Source of the DNA: PFJX01 sp031426815
GTDB lineage: Bacteria > Pseudomonadota > Gammaproteobacteria > Burkholderiales > Thiobacillaceae
Reading direction: 5' to 3'
Assembly (NCBI GenBank): GCA_031426815.1
Contig: JASJPG010000100.1
Location: 4,549 to 68,548, forward strand
DNA: 64,000 bases
Shown here in pieces: positions 17,250 to 27,599 of the stretch (position 1 is its first letter; each line of letters begins with the position of its first letter). A model generated the notes under the pieces. The model worked only from the letters and a program-made list of their open reading frames with translations, had not been told where the DNA came from and did not search any database. The position numbers and the translations under genes were made by a program.

Positions 17250-18326
17250 TCAGTTTCCCAACTCCAGTTCAGCCACCAGGGCGGCGAGGAAAGCCTCGTT
17301 TTCTTGCGGTGCGCCAACGGTGACGCGCAAACAGTTGGCGAGCAGCGGATGGCCGCCATGCAGGTTTTTGATCAGGATGGCGCGCCGTTTGAGGCCGGCG
17401 AATATCCGCTCGGCATCGGGCACCCGGAACAGAATGAAATTGGCGCTGCTGGCGTAGGTTTGCACACCGGCCAGCGCAGACATCGCTTGCATCAACCTGC
17501 CTCGCTCGGCTACCAGTTCGGCCGCCTGACGCTCCAGCACTGCGACATGTTCCAGCGCAAAACGCGCTGCCACCTGGGTCAGAACGTTGACATTGTACGG
17601 CAGGCGCAGTTTGTCGAACTCCGCGATCCAGGCCGGTTTGCCGACCAGGTAGCCGAGACGCAGACCGGCCAGACCGAGCTTGGACACGGTGCGCATCAGG
17701 ACGAGATTATCGAAGCGGGCCAGATCGTCCAGGAAGCTGAGGCCGCCGGCGAAGGCGTGATAGGCCTCGTCGATGACGACCAGGCCGGGCGCGGCGACGA
17801 TGATGCGTTCAAGCGCGGCACGCTCGAACGCATTGCCGGTCGGGTTGTTCGGATAGGCGAGGAAAACCAGTTCCGGCTGTTCGCGTTCGATGGCATCGAG
17901 CACTGCCGCTTCGTCCAGCGAAAAATCGGGCTGCAATGGCACGCCGATGTAACGCAGTCCGGTGAACTCGGCAATCATGCGGTACATGACAAACGACGGC
18001 TCCACCGCGAGCAAGGCGGCGCCCGGTTTGGCCAGCGCGCTGGCGATGATCTGGATCAGTTCGTCGGAACCGTTGCCGAGCATGATTTCGTAGTCCGGCG
18101 CGATAGCGAAAGCCTGGCGCAACGCCTGCTGCACCGCCGTAGCATGCGGGTCGGGATAGCGGTTGATCGCCGCATCGCGCAATTGCACGGCCAGTTCGGC
18201 ACGCATTTCCTGCGGCAGCGAATACGGGTTTTCCATCGCATCCAGCTTCACCATACCGGTCGCATCGGCGACGTGGTAGGCGGATAGACGCTGGATTTCC
18301 GGGCGGATGAGTTGGGCGGGAGTCAT
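17250..18326 (-). CDS. hisC: Histidinol-phosphate aminotransferase
   Basis: PLP enzyme of fold type I converting imidazole acetol phosphate to histidinol phosphate. The 358-residue protein has LDAMENPYSLP, LGNGSDELIQ, the AYPNNPTGN signature, the DEAYHAFAG Asp that contacts PLP, and the Schiff-base lysine in RTVSKLGLAGLRLGY. The ATG at 18326 gives the usual length; upstream in-frame residues have no family similarity. It lies 64 bases after hisD. Confidence 0.96.
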   Translation of the reverse strand: MTPAQLIRPEIQRLSAYHVADATGMVKLDAMENPYSLPQEMRAELAVQLRDAAINRYPDPHATAVQQALRQAFAIAPDYEIMLGNGSDELIQIIASALAKPGAALLAVEPSFVMYRMIAEFTGLRYIGVPLQPDFSLDEAAVLDAIEREQPELVFLAYPNNPTGNAFERAALERIIVAAPGLVVIDEAYHAFAGGLSFLDDLARFDNLVLMRTVSKLGLAGLRLGYLVGKPAWIAEFDKLRLPYNVNVLTQVAARFALEHVAVLERQAAELVAERGRLMQAMSALAGVQTYASSANFILFRVPDAERIFAGLKRRAILIKNLHGGHPLLANCLRVTVGAPQENEAFLAALVAELELGN

Positions 18327-18390
18327 GGATCGGGGAAAGCGGCGGTCAAAGAAGTCCAACGCCCGAGGCTGCATCGGGCGACGAAATCGG

Positions 18391-19695
18391 TCAGCGCCCC
18401 ATCCTGTATTCGGCGGAACGGCCATGCGCCTGCAAGCCTTCGCCGTAGGCCAGCGCGGCGGCGATCTCGCCCAGCGTCTTGGCGCCCGCGTCGGAAACAT
18501 GGATCAGGCTGGAACGCTTCTGGAAGTCATATACGCCCAGCGGCGAGGAGAAGCGTGCGGTGCGCGAAGTCGGCAACACATGGTTGGGGCCGGCACAATA
18601 ATCGCCCAGCGCCTCGCAGGTGTTGCGGCCCATGAAGATGGCGCCGGCATGGCGAATCTTGGGCAGCATCGCAGCAGGATCTTCTACCGACAATTCCAGA
18701 TGTTCCGGCGCGATGATATTGGCGATCTCGGCAGCTTCATCCAGGTCGCGGCACACGATCAAGCCGGCCCGGTTGCCGATCGAAGCGGCAATCACGTCCT
18801 GCCGTGGCAGCGTCGGCAGCAGTTTGTTGATACTGGCTTGCACCGCATCGAGGTAAGCGGCATCCGGGCAGATCAGGATGGATTGCGCCAACTCGTCGTG
18901 CTCGGCCTGCGAGAACAGATCCATCGCGATCCAGTCCGGATCGGTCTTGCCATCGCAGATCACCAGGATTTCCGACGGGCCGGCAATCATGTCGATGCCG
19001 ACGATGCCGAATACGCGGCGTTTCGCTTCGGCGACATAGGCGTTGCCGGGGCCGACGATCTTGTCCACTTGCGGGATGGTCTCGGTGCCATAGGCCAGCG
19101 CCGCGACGGCCTGTGCGCCACCGATGGTAAAGACGCGATCAACGCCGGCGACGGCGGCGGCGGCCAGCACCAGGTCGTTGCGCACGCCGTCCGGCGTCGG
19201 CACCACCATGATCAGTTCCTTCACCCCCGCCACCTTGGCGGGAATGGCGTTCATCAGCACGGAAGACGGGTAAGCGGCCTTGCCGCCCGGCACGTAGAGA
19301 CCAACCCGGTCCAGCGCAGTCACCTGCTGGCCCAGCACGGTGCCGTCCGGTTCGGTGTAAGTCCACGATTCCTGCCGCTGTTTCTCGTGATAGATCCGCA
19401 CCCGTTCGGCCGCCTTGCGCAGCGCCTGCTCCAGCCGCAACGGCAATTTGTCCAGCGCGGCATGCAGGTCGGCTTGCGAAAGTTCGAGCGCAGCCATGTC
19501 GGGCGCATTCAAACGATCGAAACGCGTGGTGTATTCCAGCACCGCGGCATCGCCTCGGGCGCGCACGCCGGCCAGAATTTCCGAAACCGCGTTTTGCACG
19601 GCGCTGTCGGTCGCATCGTTGAACGCCAGAAGTTCAGCCAGACGCGCGCGGAAATCAGGGCTGGCAGCATCCAGACGGGATATAGGCAGATTCAT
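18391..19695 (-). CDS. hisD: Histidinol dehydrogenase
   Basis: Zinc-dependent NAD enzyme carrying out the last two oxidations to histidine. The protein holds GLYVPGGKAAYPSSVLMN, the VGPGNAYVAEAKR motif, the catalytic AEHDELAQ region and the metal-site pattern GPNHVLPTS near the C-terminus. The ATG at 19695 gives 434 residues, the usual family length; in-frame ATGs at 19707 and 19734 are possible but lack a better ribosome site. Confidence 0.95.
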   Translation of the reverse strand: MNLPISRLDAASPDFRARLAELLAFNDATDSAVQNAVSEILAGVRARGDAAVLEYTTRFDRLNAPDMAALELSQADLHAALDKLPLRLEQALRKAAERVRIYHEKQRQESWTYTEPDGTVLGQQVTALDRVGLYVPGGKAAYPSSVLMNAIPAKVAGVKELIMVVPTPDGVRNDLVLAAAAVAGVDRVFTIGGAQAVAALAYGTETIPQVDKIVGPGNAYVAEAKRRVFGIVGIDMIAGPSEILVICDGKTDPDWIAMDLFSQAEHDELAQSILICPDAAYLDAVQASINKLLPTLPRQDVIAASIGNRAGLIVCRDLDEAAEIANIIAPEHLELSVEDPAAMLPKIRHAGAIFMGRNTCEALGDYCAGPNHVLPTSRTARFSSPLGVYDFQKRSSLIHVSDAGAKTLGEIAAALAYGEGLQAHGRSAEYRMGR

Positions 19696-19801
19696 GGGCA
19701 GGTCCATGAGCAGGGCAGGAACGGGATCGGACATGATCGGAAGGCGGGAATGCGTGATTGGCCGAATTATAGCCACGGCCCGAGCGGATTAACTGCCGAC
19801 G

Positions 19802-20446
19802 TTAGTTGCCGGCAGCGGTACGAAAAGTCTCGATGATGGGCTGGATGGTTTCGTGCTTGAGCTTGAGCGCGGCCTGATTCACGACCAGGCGCGAGCTGAT
19901 CTGCATGATCTCTTCCACCGCTACCAGATTGTTCGCCTTCAAGGTACCGCCGGTGGAGACGAGATCGACGATGACATCGGACAAACCGACCAGCGGCGCT
20001 AGTTCCATCGAACCGTACAGCTTGATCAGATCGATGTGCACGCCCTTTTCGGCAAAATGCAGCCGTGCGGTCTGCACGTACTTGGTCGCCACGCGCAGAC
20101 GGGCGCCGCGCCGCACGGCGGAGGCGTAATCGAAGCCGACCTGCGTCGCCACCATCATGCGGCACTTGGCGATGTTCAGATCGACCGGTTGGTACAGACC
20201 TTCGCCGCCGTGCTCGACCAGGACATCCTTGCCGGCGATGCCCAGATCCGCAGCGCCATGCTGCACATAGGTCGGCACATCGCTGGCGCGCACGATGATC
20301 AGGCGCACATCGGGCCGGTTGGTCTCGATGATCAGCTTGCGCGAGGACTCCGGGTTCTCGTTCGGCACGATGCCGGCCGCCGCCAGCAGCGGCAAGGTTT
20401 CTTCGAAGATGCGGCCCTTGGAGAGGGCGAGGGTGATTTGGGTCAT
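19802..20446 (-). CDS. hisG: ATP phosphoribosyltransferase, short form
   Basis: First committed step of histidine synthesis. At 214 residues this is the short HisG form, which lacks the C-terminal regulatory domain; such enzymes are known to need the HisZ regulatory subunit, which is not in this window. Motifs TLALSKGRIFEETLPLL, GxADLGIAGKDVL and the PRPP site around DLVSTGGTLKANNL are clear. It heads the his block; its promoter should lie in 20447-20640, shared with a divergent PEP-CTERM gene. Confidence 0.96.
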   Translation of the reverse strand: MTQITLALSKGRIFEETLPLLAAAGIVPNENPESSRKLIIETNRPDVRLIIVRASDVPTYVQHGAADLGIAGKDVLVEHGGEGLYQPVDLNIAKCRMMVATQVGFDYASAVRRGARLRVATKYVQTARLHFAEKGVHIDLIKLYGSMELAPLVGLSDVIVDLVSTGGTLKANNLVAVEEIMQISSRLVVNQAALKLKHETIQPIIETFRTAAGN

Positions 20447-20583
20447 GAAGAACGGTTCCTGTCAGACATTCGATTATCTTGAAGCGCGGCTTCGTTGAAC
20501 AGTCGACGTCCTGGATAAAGTTGCCTTCATCCAGGCAAAGGATAAAGCAATAGCACACCTCTCTCGCGGTTCATATAGTCAGA

Positions 20584-20599
20584 TGGCCCTGTCGGGGCA
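20584..20599 (+). promoter_or_regulatory. Possible sigma-54 promoter of the PEP-CTERM gene
   Basis: TGGCCCTGTCGGGGCA has GG and GC exactly ten bases apart and a TGGC start, but the -12 box is GGGCA instead of TTGCA. Start of transcription would be about 30 bases before the ATG at 20643. PEP-CTERM genes in PrsK/PrsR-containing bacteria are often sigma-54 dependent, which is the only reason to propose so weak a match. Confidence 0.3.
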
Positions 20600-20642
20600 T
20601 GTCCAGACCCGTCTGAATACAAATGACTTGAGGAGGTGTGCG

Positions 20643-21179
20643 ATGAAAGTGAAAACCTTGGCCGCAGTTGCGGCCATCATGATTTCGAGTGGCGTGCAGG
20701 CGACAGACTATTTCTTTGGCAGTGTCACCAACACGCAGGTGAACGATGTGAATGGCGTAGCTGCGGGTGCATTTATCGATAATCTGTTTTTCAGCATCAC
20801 CCTCCCTTCCATCGGAACCGGTGTGCTGAGCGATGTCTTCGTCAACGCCCCCAGCATGCCCCTCTTCGACATTACCGGATTGAGCGCAAACCTGTGGGCG
20901 GACCTGGGCACGATTGGAACGGTCGATGCTTCGGATATATTGTTGCTGCCGCTCGGGAGCGGCGACTACATTCAAGGTTCAGGCCTATTGGTGACCGGTG
21001 ACTACTATTTCCAACTGACCGGAACCGGCGCCGGCGCACTGGGCGGCCAGTATTTCTACAATGCCGCCGCAGTTCCTGTGCCTGAACCGACTTCATGGGC
21101 CATGTTGCTCGCTGGACTCGGTCTGGTCGGTCTCCAATTACGGCGCATGTCGCGCGGAGGACGTACCCTCGCCACCTGA
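20643..21179 (+). CDS. PEP-CTERM sorting-domain protein
   Basis: A 178-residue exported protein: signal peptide (residues 1-20, cleavage after VQA), a beta-rich Gly/Ser/Thr body, and a C-terminal sorting tail VPEPTSWAMLLAGLGLVG followed by a basic RRMSRGG stretch. That PEP motif, hydrophobic helix and basic end are the hallmark of exosortase (EpsH) substrates linked to exopolysaccharide. A strong AGGAGG site precedes the ATG. It is read opposite to, and inserted between, hisG and murA. The body function is unknown; no exosortase gene is in this window. Confidence 0.93.
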   Translation: MKVKTLAAVAAIMISSGVQATDYFFGSVTNTQVNDVNGVAAGAFIDNLFFSITLPSIGTGVLSDVFVNAPSMPLFDITGLSANLWADLGTIGTVDASDILLLPLGSGDYIQGSGLLVTGDYYFQLTGTGAGALGGQYFYNAAAVPVPEPTSWAMLLAGLGLVGLQLRRMSRGGRTLAT

Positions 21180-21254
21180 GAGCAAGCCAGTTCCCACCAA
21201 GATCAAACCTACTCCCATCTGCCCAACGGCCGGCGGGATGACTTGAACTTTACG

Positions 21255-22512
<1,258 letters not shown>

Positions 22513-22520
<8 letters not shown>

Positions 22521-22758
22521 TTTTTGCCTGCCATTCTTCCGGGGTCAGCGTCTGCATCGACAAGGCATGAATTTCCGAATGCATCTTGTCGCCCAACGTT
22601 TTGTAGACCAATTGCTGGCGGGCAACGAGCATCTTGCCGCGAAACTCGGCGCTGACGATCAGCGCTTCGAAATGCTGGCCGTCGTCACCGCGAACCTGGA
22701 TGTGCTCGCAGGCCAGACCGTCCTGGATCCAGCCCTGCAATTGTTGCGAAGTAATCAT
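22513..22758 (-). CDS. BolA/IbaG-family protein
   Basis: An 81-residue protein of the BolA fold with the class II KH-like pattern: HIQVRGDDGQHFEALIVSAEF, then MLVARQQLVYKTLGDKMHSEIHALSMQTLTP region. The conserved His near the C-terminal part (SEIHALS) is the usual Fe-S/glutaredoxin-contact residue. Position directly before murA is typical of IbaG (YrbA). The probable role is in iron-sulfur trafficking with monothiol glutaredoxins. Confidence 0.92.
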
Positions 22759-22775
22759 GGGAGTGCCTTGAAAAG

Positions 22776-23534
22776 TTAGTGGCGAAGTTTATAGCCCGAC
22801 TTCAGCATCATCAAAGTCACGCCGGACAGCAACGCGACAAAGGGCGATACCACCGCCAGTCCGAGCCACGGATCGACATCGCCCTGGCCGAAGAAGCCGT
22901 AGCGGAAGCCGTCGATCATGTAGAAAACCGGATTGAAGTGCGACACGCTCTGCCAGAACGGCGGCAGGGAATGAATGGAATAGAACACGCCGGACAGAAA
23001 GGTGAGCGGCATGATGATGAAGTTTTGCACCCCGGCGAGATGATCGAATTGATTCGCCCAGATGCCGGCAATGATGCCGATGCAGGCGAACACCGCGCCG
23101 GACGCCAGCGCAAACGCCAGAATCCAGAGCGGATGGCGCATTTCGATATCGGCAAACAACAGACCGACCAGCAACACGCCCAGCCCCACCGTAAATCCGC
23201 GGATCAGCGCCGCGAACAGATAGGCGAGGAAGAATTCCATGTACGACAACGGCGTCAGCAACACGAACACGATATTGCCGGTGATTTTCGACTGGATCAG
23301 CGACGACGAGGAATTGGCGAAAGCGTTCTGCAACAGCGACATCATGATCAGTCCGGGCATCAGAAACGCGGTGTAGGACACGCCGGGATAGACCTGCACA
23401 TGGTCTTCCAGGACATGCGAGAAGATCAGCAGATACAACAAGGCCGTCAGCACCGGCGCGCCGACGGTCTGCACCAGCACTTTCCAGAAGCGCAGGACTT
23501 CCTTGTACAGCAGGGTGCGGAAGCCGCTGCTCAT
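22776..23534 (-). CDS. ABC-2 type transporter permease (YadH-like)
   Basis: A 252-residue inner-membrane protein with about six hydrophobic spans. It has the ABC-2 permease patterns TLLYKEVLRFWKV at the N-terminus and FLSGVFYSIHSLPPFWQ before the last spans. It pairs with the ATPase gene directly upstream (10-base gap). Substrate unknown; this pair is a regular member of betaproteobacterial mla-murA clusters. Confidence 0.92.
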   Translation of the reverse strand: MSSGFRTLLYKEVLRFWKVLVQTVGAPVLTALLYLLIFSHVLEDHVQVYPGVSYTAFLMPGLIMMSLLQNAFANSSSSLIQSKITGNIVFVLLTPLSYMEFFLAYLFAALIRGFTVGLGVLLVGLLFADIEMRHPLWILAFALASGAVFACIGIIAGIWANQFDHLAGVQNFIIMPLTFLSGVFYSIHSLPPFWQSVSHFNPVFYMIDGFRYGFFGQGDVDPWLGLAVVSPFVALLSGVTLMMLKSGYKLRH

Positions 23535-23544
23535 GGGTAAACCC

Positions 23545-24450
23545 TCATGCCTGGCCGCCGTGCATCACCTTGAGGAAGACTTCTTCTAGACCGGCCTGAC
23601 GCAATGCCAGATCGCGGATTGGAATGCCGAGCAGCCGCAATTGCGCCAGGATGCTTTCCAAATCGCCGTAGTCCGGCAGATCGAGCACGTAGTGATCGCC
23701 CTCGCGGCCTTTCAGGCGCTTGCGCAGAAATTCCGGCAATTCGGGGGCATCCAGATCGAGCAACAAACGACGTTCCGCGCCGGCCAGCAGCAGGTTCGCC
23801 GTGCGATCCAGCGCCACGATGCGGCCATCCTGCAGCATCGCCACACGTTCGCACAGCATTTCGGCCTCTTCCAGATAGTGCGTGGTGAGGACGATGGTGT
23901 GGCCCTGGCTGTTGAAGCGGCGAATGAAGGCCCAGAGCGATTGGCGCAGTTCGACATCGACACCGGCGGTCGGCTCGTCCAGCACGATCACCGGCGGCTT
24001 GTGCACCAGGGCTTGCGCCACCAGCACGCGCCGTTTCATGCCGCCGGAAAGCAGGCGGGTGTAGGTTTCCGCCTTGTCGGTGAGACCGAGATTGGCGAGC
24101 AATTCCTCGATCCAGTCATCGTTGCGACGCAGCCCGAAATAACCGGATTGCAGCCGTAAAGTCTCTCGCACCGTGAAGAACGGGTCGTACACCAATTCCT
24201 GCGGCACGACGCCGAGCGAGCGACGCGCGTCGCGGTATTGCTCGGTGACGTCATAGCCCATGATCGCCACCGAACCGGCAGAAGCGCGGGTCAGTCCGGC
24301 GAGTATGCTGATCAACGTGGTCTTGCCGGCGCCATTGGGGCCGAGCAGCGCGAAGAACTCGCCTTGTTCGATATCGAGATCGATGCCGCGCAACGCATGC
24401 ACGCGCGGAAAGCGTTTCTCCAGGCCACGCAGGCGAACGGCAGGACTCAT
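23545..24450 (-). CDS. ABC transporter ATP-binding protein (YadG-like)
   Basis: A 301-residue ATPase: Walker A GPNGAGKTT, signature LLSGGMKRRVLVAQAL, Walker B VIVLDEPTAGVD and switch His in TTHYLEE. The C-terminal 80 residues are the extra domain common in ABC-2 exporters of this type. It is the partner of the permease immediately downstream and lies after mlaB. Confidence 0.94.
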   Translation of the reverse strand: MSPAVRLRGLEKRFPRVHALRGIDLDIEQGEFFALLGPNGAGKTTLISILAGLTRASAGSVAIMGYDVTEQYRDARRSLGVVPQELVYDPFFTVRETLRLQSGYFGLRRNDDWIEELLANLGLTDKAETYTRLLSGGMKRRVLVAQALVHKPPVIVLDEPTAGVDVELRQSLWAFIRRFNSQGHTIVLTTHYLEEAEMLCERVAMLQDGRIVALDRTANLLLAGAERRLLLDLDAPELPEFLRKRLKGREGDHYVLDLPDYGDLESILAQLRLLGIPIRDLALRQAGLEEVFLKVMHGGQA

Positions 24451-24477
24451 TACGGCAGAAACCGGTATGGGAGAAAA

Positions 24478-24753
24478 TCAGAACTGGTCGGCGATGCCGT
24501 AGAGCCGCGCCAGACTGCTCAGGCTTTCGGGCACGTTGCGGAACTGCAGGTTTTTTCCGTCGGCACGCCGACGCAACGCCAGCAGCAAACTGAGTGCGGA
24601 TGAGTCCATCTGTCCGACGCCGGCCAGGTCGAACACCGTGGAACCGGCACCGATAGCGGCCTCGCCAGCAGCCAACAGGTGGGTGGCATTATCGAGAACC
24701 AGATCGCCCTCCAGCATGGCGATACCCGCGTTTACGACCACGCCGGCAGGCAT
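24478..24753 (-). CDS. mlaB: MlaB-like STAS-domain protein
   Basis: A 91-residue STAS protein with the DLAGVGQMDSSALSLLLALRRRA pattern around the conserved serine. In the MlaFEDB complex MlaB binds and stabilises the MlaF ATPase. It overlaps the end of mlaC and is the last mla gene before the YadGH-like exporter. Confidence 0.9.
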   Translation of the reverse strand: MPAGVVVNAGIAMLEGDLVLDNATHLLAAGEAAIGAGSTVFDLAGVGQMDSSALSLLLALRRRADGKNLQFRNVPESLSSLARLYGIADQF

Positions 24754-25367
24754 TATTTTTTTGCCCCGACCGGCTGATTGCGGCGCGACAAGGCGGCCAG
24801 CAAGCCCTCGACGCCCCCTTTGCGTACTTCGGAATTGAAGGAGTTGCGATACACCGTCACCATACTGACGTTATCCACCAGCACGTCGTAGACCTTCCAG
24901 CCGGCATCCGTCTTTTCCATGCGGTAATCGATTGGAATCGGCGGCGCGCCTGGCTTGCTGACTTCGGTATTGACCATGACATCGGTTTCGGCGGGCGCGG
25001 CTTTGAAGGGTTTGAACTCAACCCGATAGTCGGCCACGCTGGTCAACGATGCAGAATAAGTCCGCACCAGCATGGTACGGAATTCATTGATCAGGCTTTC
25101 CTGCTGCTCTGGTGTGGCCTTGCTCCAGTTCTTGCCGACAGCGAGTTGAGTCATCTGCCGAAAATCGAAATTGGGCAGAATTCTCTGTTCCACCAGGTCG
25201 AGGATCTTCTTGTTGTTGCCGCTCTTGATGTCCTTGTCCTGCTTGACGATACGCAGCACATCGTTGGTGGTGTTCCTGGCCAGGACATCCGGCGAAACAA
25301 CTTCCGCCGCCGCGCCAAAGCTAATTGCCAACAAGCTGGCAGTAAGCAACTGCATCAATCTATTCAT
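24753..25367 (-). CDS. mlaC: Periplasmic phospholipid shuttle MlaC
   Basis: A 204-residue exported protein (signal peptide to about residue 21) of the MlaC/Ttg2D family: LDLVEQRILPNFDFRQMTQLAVG, ATPEQQESLINEFRTMLVRTYS and a late VYDVLVDNVSMVTVYRNSF stretch are all family features. MlaC carries phospholipid between the outer-membrane MlaA and the inner-membrane MlaFEDB complex. Confidence 0.95.
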   Translation of the reverse strand: MNRLMQLLTASLLAISFGAAAEVVSPDVLARNTTNDVLRIVKQDKDIKSGNNKKILDLVEQRILPNFDFRQMTQLAVGKNWSKATPEQQESLINEFRTMLVRTYSASLTSVADYRVEFKPFKAAPAETDVMVNTEVSKPGAPPIPIDYRMEKTDAGWKVYDVLVDNVSMVTVYRNSFNSEVRKGGVEGLLAALSRRNQPVGAKK

Positions 25368-25486
25368 GGATATTTACCTCACTCTTACAAGATCTTATTA
25401 AACAACTGTAGTGACATCCCGGGTCAAGGTTAGTTGCTACCGATCAGGCGCAACTGCCGACCTTGGGTTTGCTGCATCGGTCAGCA

Positions 25487-25966
25487 CTATTGGGCAGCTG
25501 ACGTGTCGGCGGCACTGTCGCCTTTGTTGTAGAGAAACTGGCCGATCAGATTCTCCAGCACGACCGCACCCTGGGTAATTCTGAGCGTATCCCCATTCGC
25601 CAGCATTTTCGTATCGCCGCCCGCATCGAGCGCGACGTACTGCTCACCCAGCAAGCCGGATGTCATGATCGAAGCACTGCTGTCCTTGGGAAAGGGATAA
25701 CGGGAATCCAGCGAAATCGTTACCGTCGCTTCATACGACTTTGGATCGAATCCAATCTCTGCGACGCGGCCGACCACAACCCCCGCGCTCTTCACCGGAG
25801 CGCGCGCCTTCAGGCCACCGATGTTGTCGAACGAAGCCTTTACCACATAAGTCTCGCCATTCTCAAAATTGCCGAGATTGCCGACTTTCAAAGCCAGGAA
25901 AAGAATGGCGACGATACCCGCCACGACGAAGATACCTACCCAAAGATCAAGTGTTGCGCGCTGCAT
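25487..25966 (-). CDS. mlaD: MCE-domain protein MlaD
   Basis: A 159-residue inner-membrane anchored MCE protein: an N-terminal helix (LDLWVGIFVVAGIVAILFLAL region), MCE domain with LKARAPVKSAGVVVGRV and GLLGEQYVALDAG. MlaD forms a hexameric ring in the MlaFEDB complex. It lies three bases after mlaE and about 120 bases before mlaC. Confidence 0.96.
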   Translation of the reverse strand: MQRATLDLWVGIFVVAGIVAILFLALKVGNLGNFENGETYVVKASFDNIGGLKARAPVKSAGVVVGRVAEIGFDPKSYEATVTISLDSRYPFPKDSSASIMTSGLLGEQYVALDAGGDTKMLANGDTLRITQGAVVLENLIGQFLYNKGDSAADTSAAQ

Positions 25967-25969
25967 GGA

Positions 25970-26764
25970 TCAAACCCCACGGAACATGAATGCGGTCAGT
26001 ACGAAATCCAGGCCCAGAATGGCCAGGGACGAAGTCACCACGGTACGGGTGGTGGCGCGAGAGACGCCTTCCGCCGTGGGCGGGGCATCGTAGCCCTCGA
26101 ACAGCGCGATGATGGTGACGGCAATGCCGAATACCACACTCTTGAGGACGCCATTGAGAATGTCTTCCTTGAAATCGACGGCAGCTTGCATCTGCGACCA
26201 GAACGAGCCTTCGTCGACACCGATCAGCACGACACCGACCAGATAGCCGCCCAATACGCCCATCGCCGAGAACAACGCTGCCAGCAAGGGCATGGAAATC
26301 ACCGCGCCCCAGAAACGCGGCGCAACCACGCGCGCGATGGGGTCCACCGCCATCATTTCCATCGCGGCAATCTGTTCGGTCGCCTTCATCAGCCCGATTT
26401 CCGCCGTGATGGCCGAACCCGCTCGGCTGGCGAACAGCAATGCAGCCACGACCGGCCCAAGTTCGCGCACCAGTGAAAGCGACACCAGCACACCGAGCGC
26501 CTCTTCCGAGCCATAGGTTTGCAGCGTTTCGTATCCCTGCAGGCCCAGCACCATGCCGACAAACAACCCGGAAACCAGAATGATGATCAGCGAGAGCACG
26601 CCGGCGGTGAATATCTCCCGCACGATCAGGTGAAAACGCCGGAAACTGGTACCGGAATGCAGCAAAACGAGCAGGAAGAAATGTGCCGCCACGCCCATGC
26701 GCCAGACTCTGTCCACCGAACGTCGGCCGATACCTCGCACACTTTCCAGCAAAGCGTCGATCAT
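25970..26764 (-). CDS. mlaE: Lipid ABC transporter permease MlaE
   Basis: A 264-residue permease with MlaE features: GMVLGLQGYETLQTYG, ELGPVVAALLFASRAGSAITAEIG and VVAPRFWGAVISMPLL stretches, and five membrane segments. It is the membrane core of the phospholipid transporter that maintains outer-membrane asymmetry. Start overlaps the mlaF stop (ATGA). Confidence 0.96.
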   Translation of the reverse strand: MIDALLESVRGIGRRSVDRVWRMGVAAHFFLLVLLHSGTSFRRFHLIVREIFTAGVLSLIIILVSGLFVGMVLGLQGYETLQTYGSEEALGVLVSLSLVRELGPVVAALLFASRAGSAITAEIGLMKATEQIAAMEMMAVDPIARVVAPRFWGAVISMPLLAALFSAMGVLGGYLVGVVLIGVDEGSFWSQMQAAVDFKEDILNGVLKSVVFGIAVTIIALFEGYDAPPTAEGVSRATTRTVVTSSLAILGLDFVLTAFMFRGV

Positions 26765-27561
26765 GCCGGCAACCCCAGATCTGCCGCATAGTCCGGCGCC
26801 GGGTAGTGGAAAGGCACCGGCCCATTTTCTTCACCATGCACGAACTGGTGCACATAAGGCAGGTGCGAGGCCTTGATCTCGGCGGGCGTGCCTTGCGCCT
26901 CGATCACGCCTTCGGAAACGAAATAAACGTAGTCGACCATCTTCAGTGATTCCTGGACATCGTGTGTAACAACGATCGAGGTCATACCCAACGTATCGGT
27001 AAGGCGACGAATCAGATTTCCGGTAACCCCCAGCGAAATCGGGTCAAGCCCGGCAAACGGCTCGTCATAAAGGATCAGCATCGGATCGAGTGAAATCGAA
27101 CGCGCCAACGCCACGCGACGGGCCATGCCGCCAGATAGCTCCGACGGCATCAGATCGTGCGCACCACGCAAACCGACTGCATTCAATTTCATGAAAACCA
27201 GATCGCGAATCATCTCTTCAGGCAGGTCAGTGTGCTCTCGCAACTGGAATGCCACATTCTCGAAGACCGACATGTCAGTGAATAGCGCGCCGAATTGAAA
27301 CAACATGCCCATGCGCCGACGCAGTCGATACAGGCCATCCTGATCCAATTGCCCCATCTCTACACCATCGACCATCAGACTGCCGCTGGTCGGCTTGAGC
27401 GCCCCCCCTATCAATCGCAGCAATGTTGTCTTGCCGCAACCGGAATTCCCCATGATGGCAATCACTTGTCCGCGACGCGCGTTCAAATTGATGTCTTTGA
27501 GCACCAGACGCTGGCCGTAGGTAAACGAAAGATCGCGAATTTCGATGAGGTTGTCGGACAC
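26761..27561 (-). CDS. mlaF: Lipid ABC transporter ATPase MlaF
   Basis: A 266-residue ATPase: Walker A GNSGCGKTT, signature ELSGGMARRVALARS, Walker B LILYDEPFAGLDP, switch TSIVVTHDVQES. The C-terminal extension HQFVHGEENGPVPFHYP is typical of MlaF and contacts MlaB. First gene of mlaFEDCB. Confidence 0.97.
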   Translation of the reverse strand: MSDNLIEIRDLSFTYGQRLVLKDINLNARRGQVIAIMGNSGCGKTTLLRLIGGALKPTSGSLMVDGVEMGQLDQDGLYRLRRRMGMLFQFGALFTDMSVFENVAFQLREHTDLPEEMIRDLVFMKLNAVGLRGAHDLMPSELSGGMARRVALARSISLDPMLILYDEPFAGLDPISLGVTGNLIRRLTDTLGMTSIVVTHDVQESLKMVDYVYFVSEGVIEAQGTPAEIKASHLPYVHQFVHGEENGPVPFHYPAPDYAADLGLPA

Positions 27562-27599
27562 TGAGTACTTGGTTTTATTTTTTAGGGCTGCCGCATTCT

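Noticed and set aside
18307..19836. 509-codon plus-strand frame over hisD
   Set aside because: Antisense shadow with His/Arg-rich composition; hisD motifs are clear on the minus strand.
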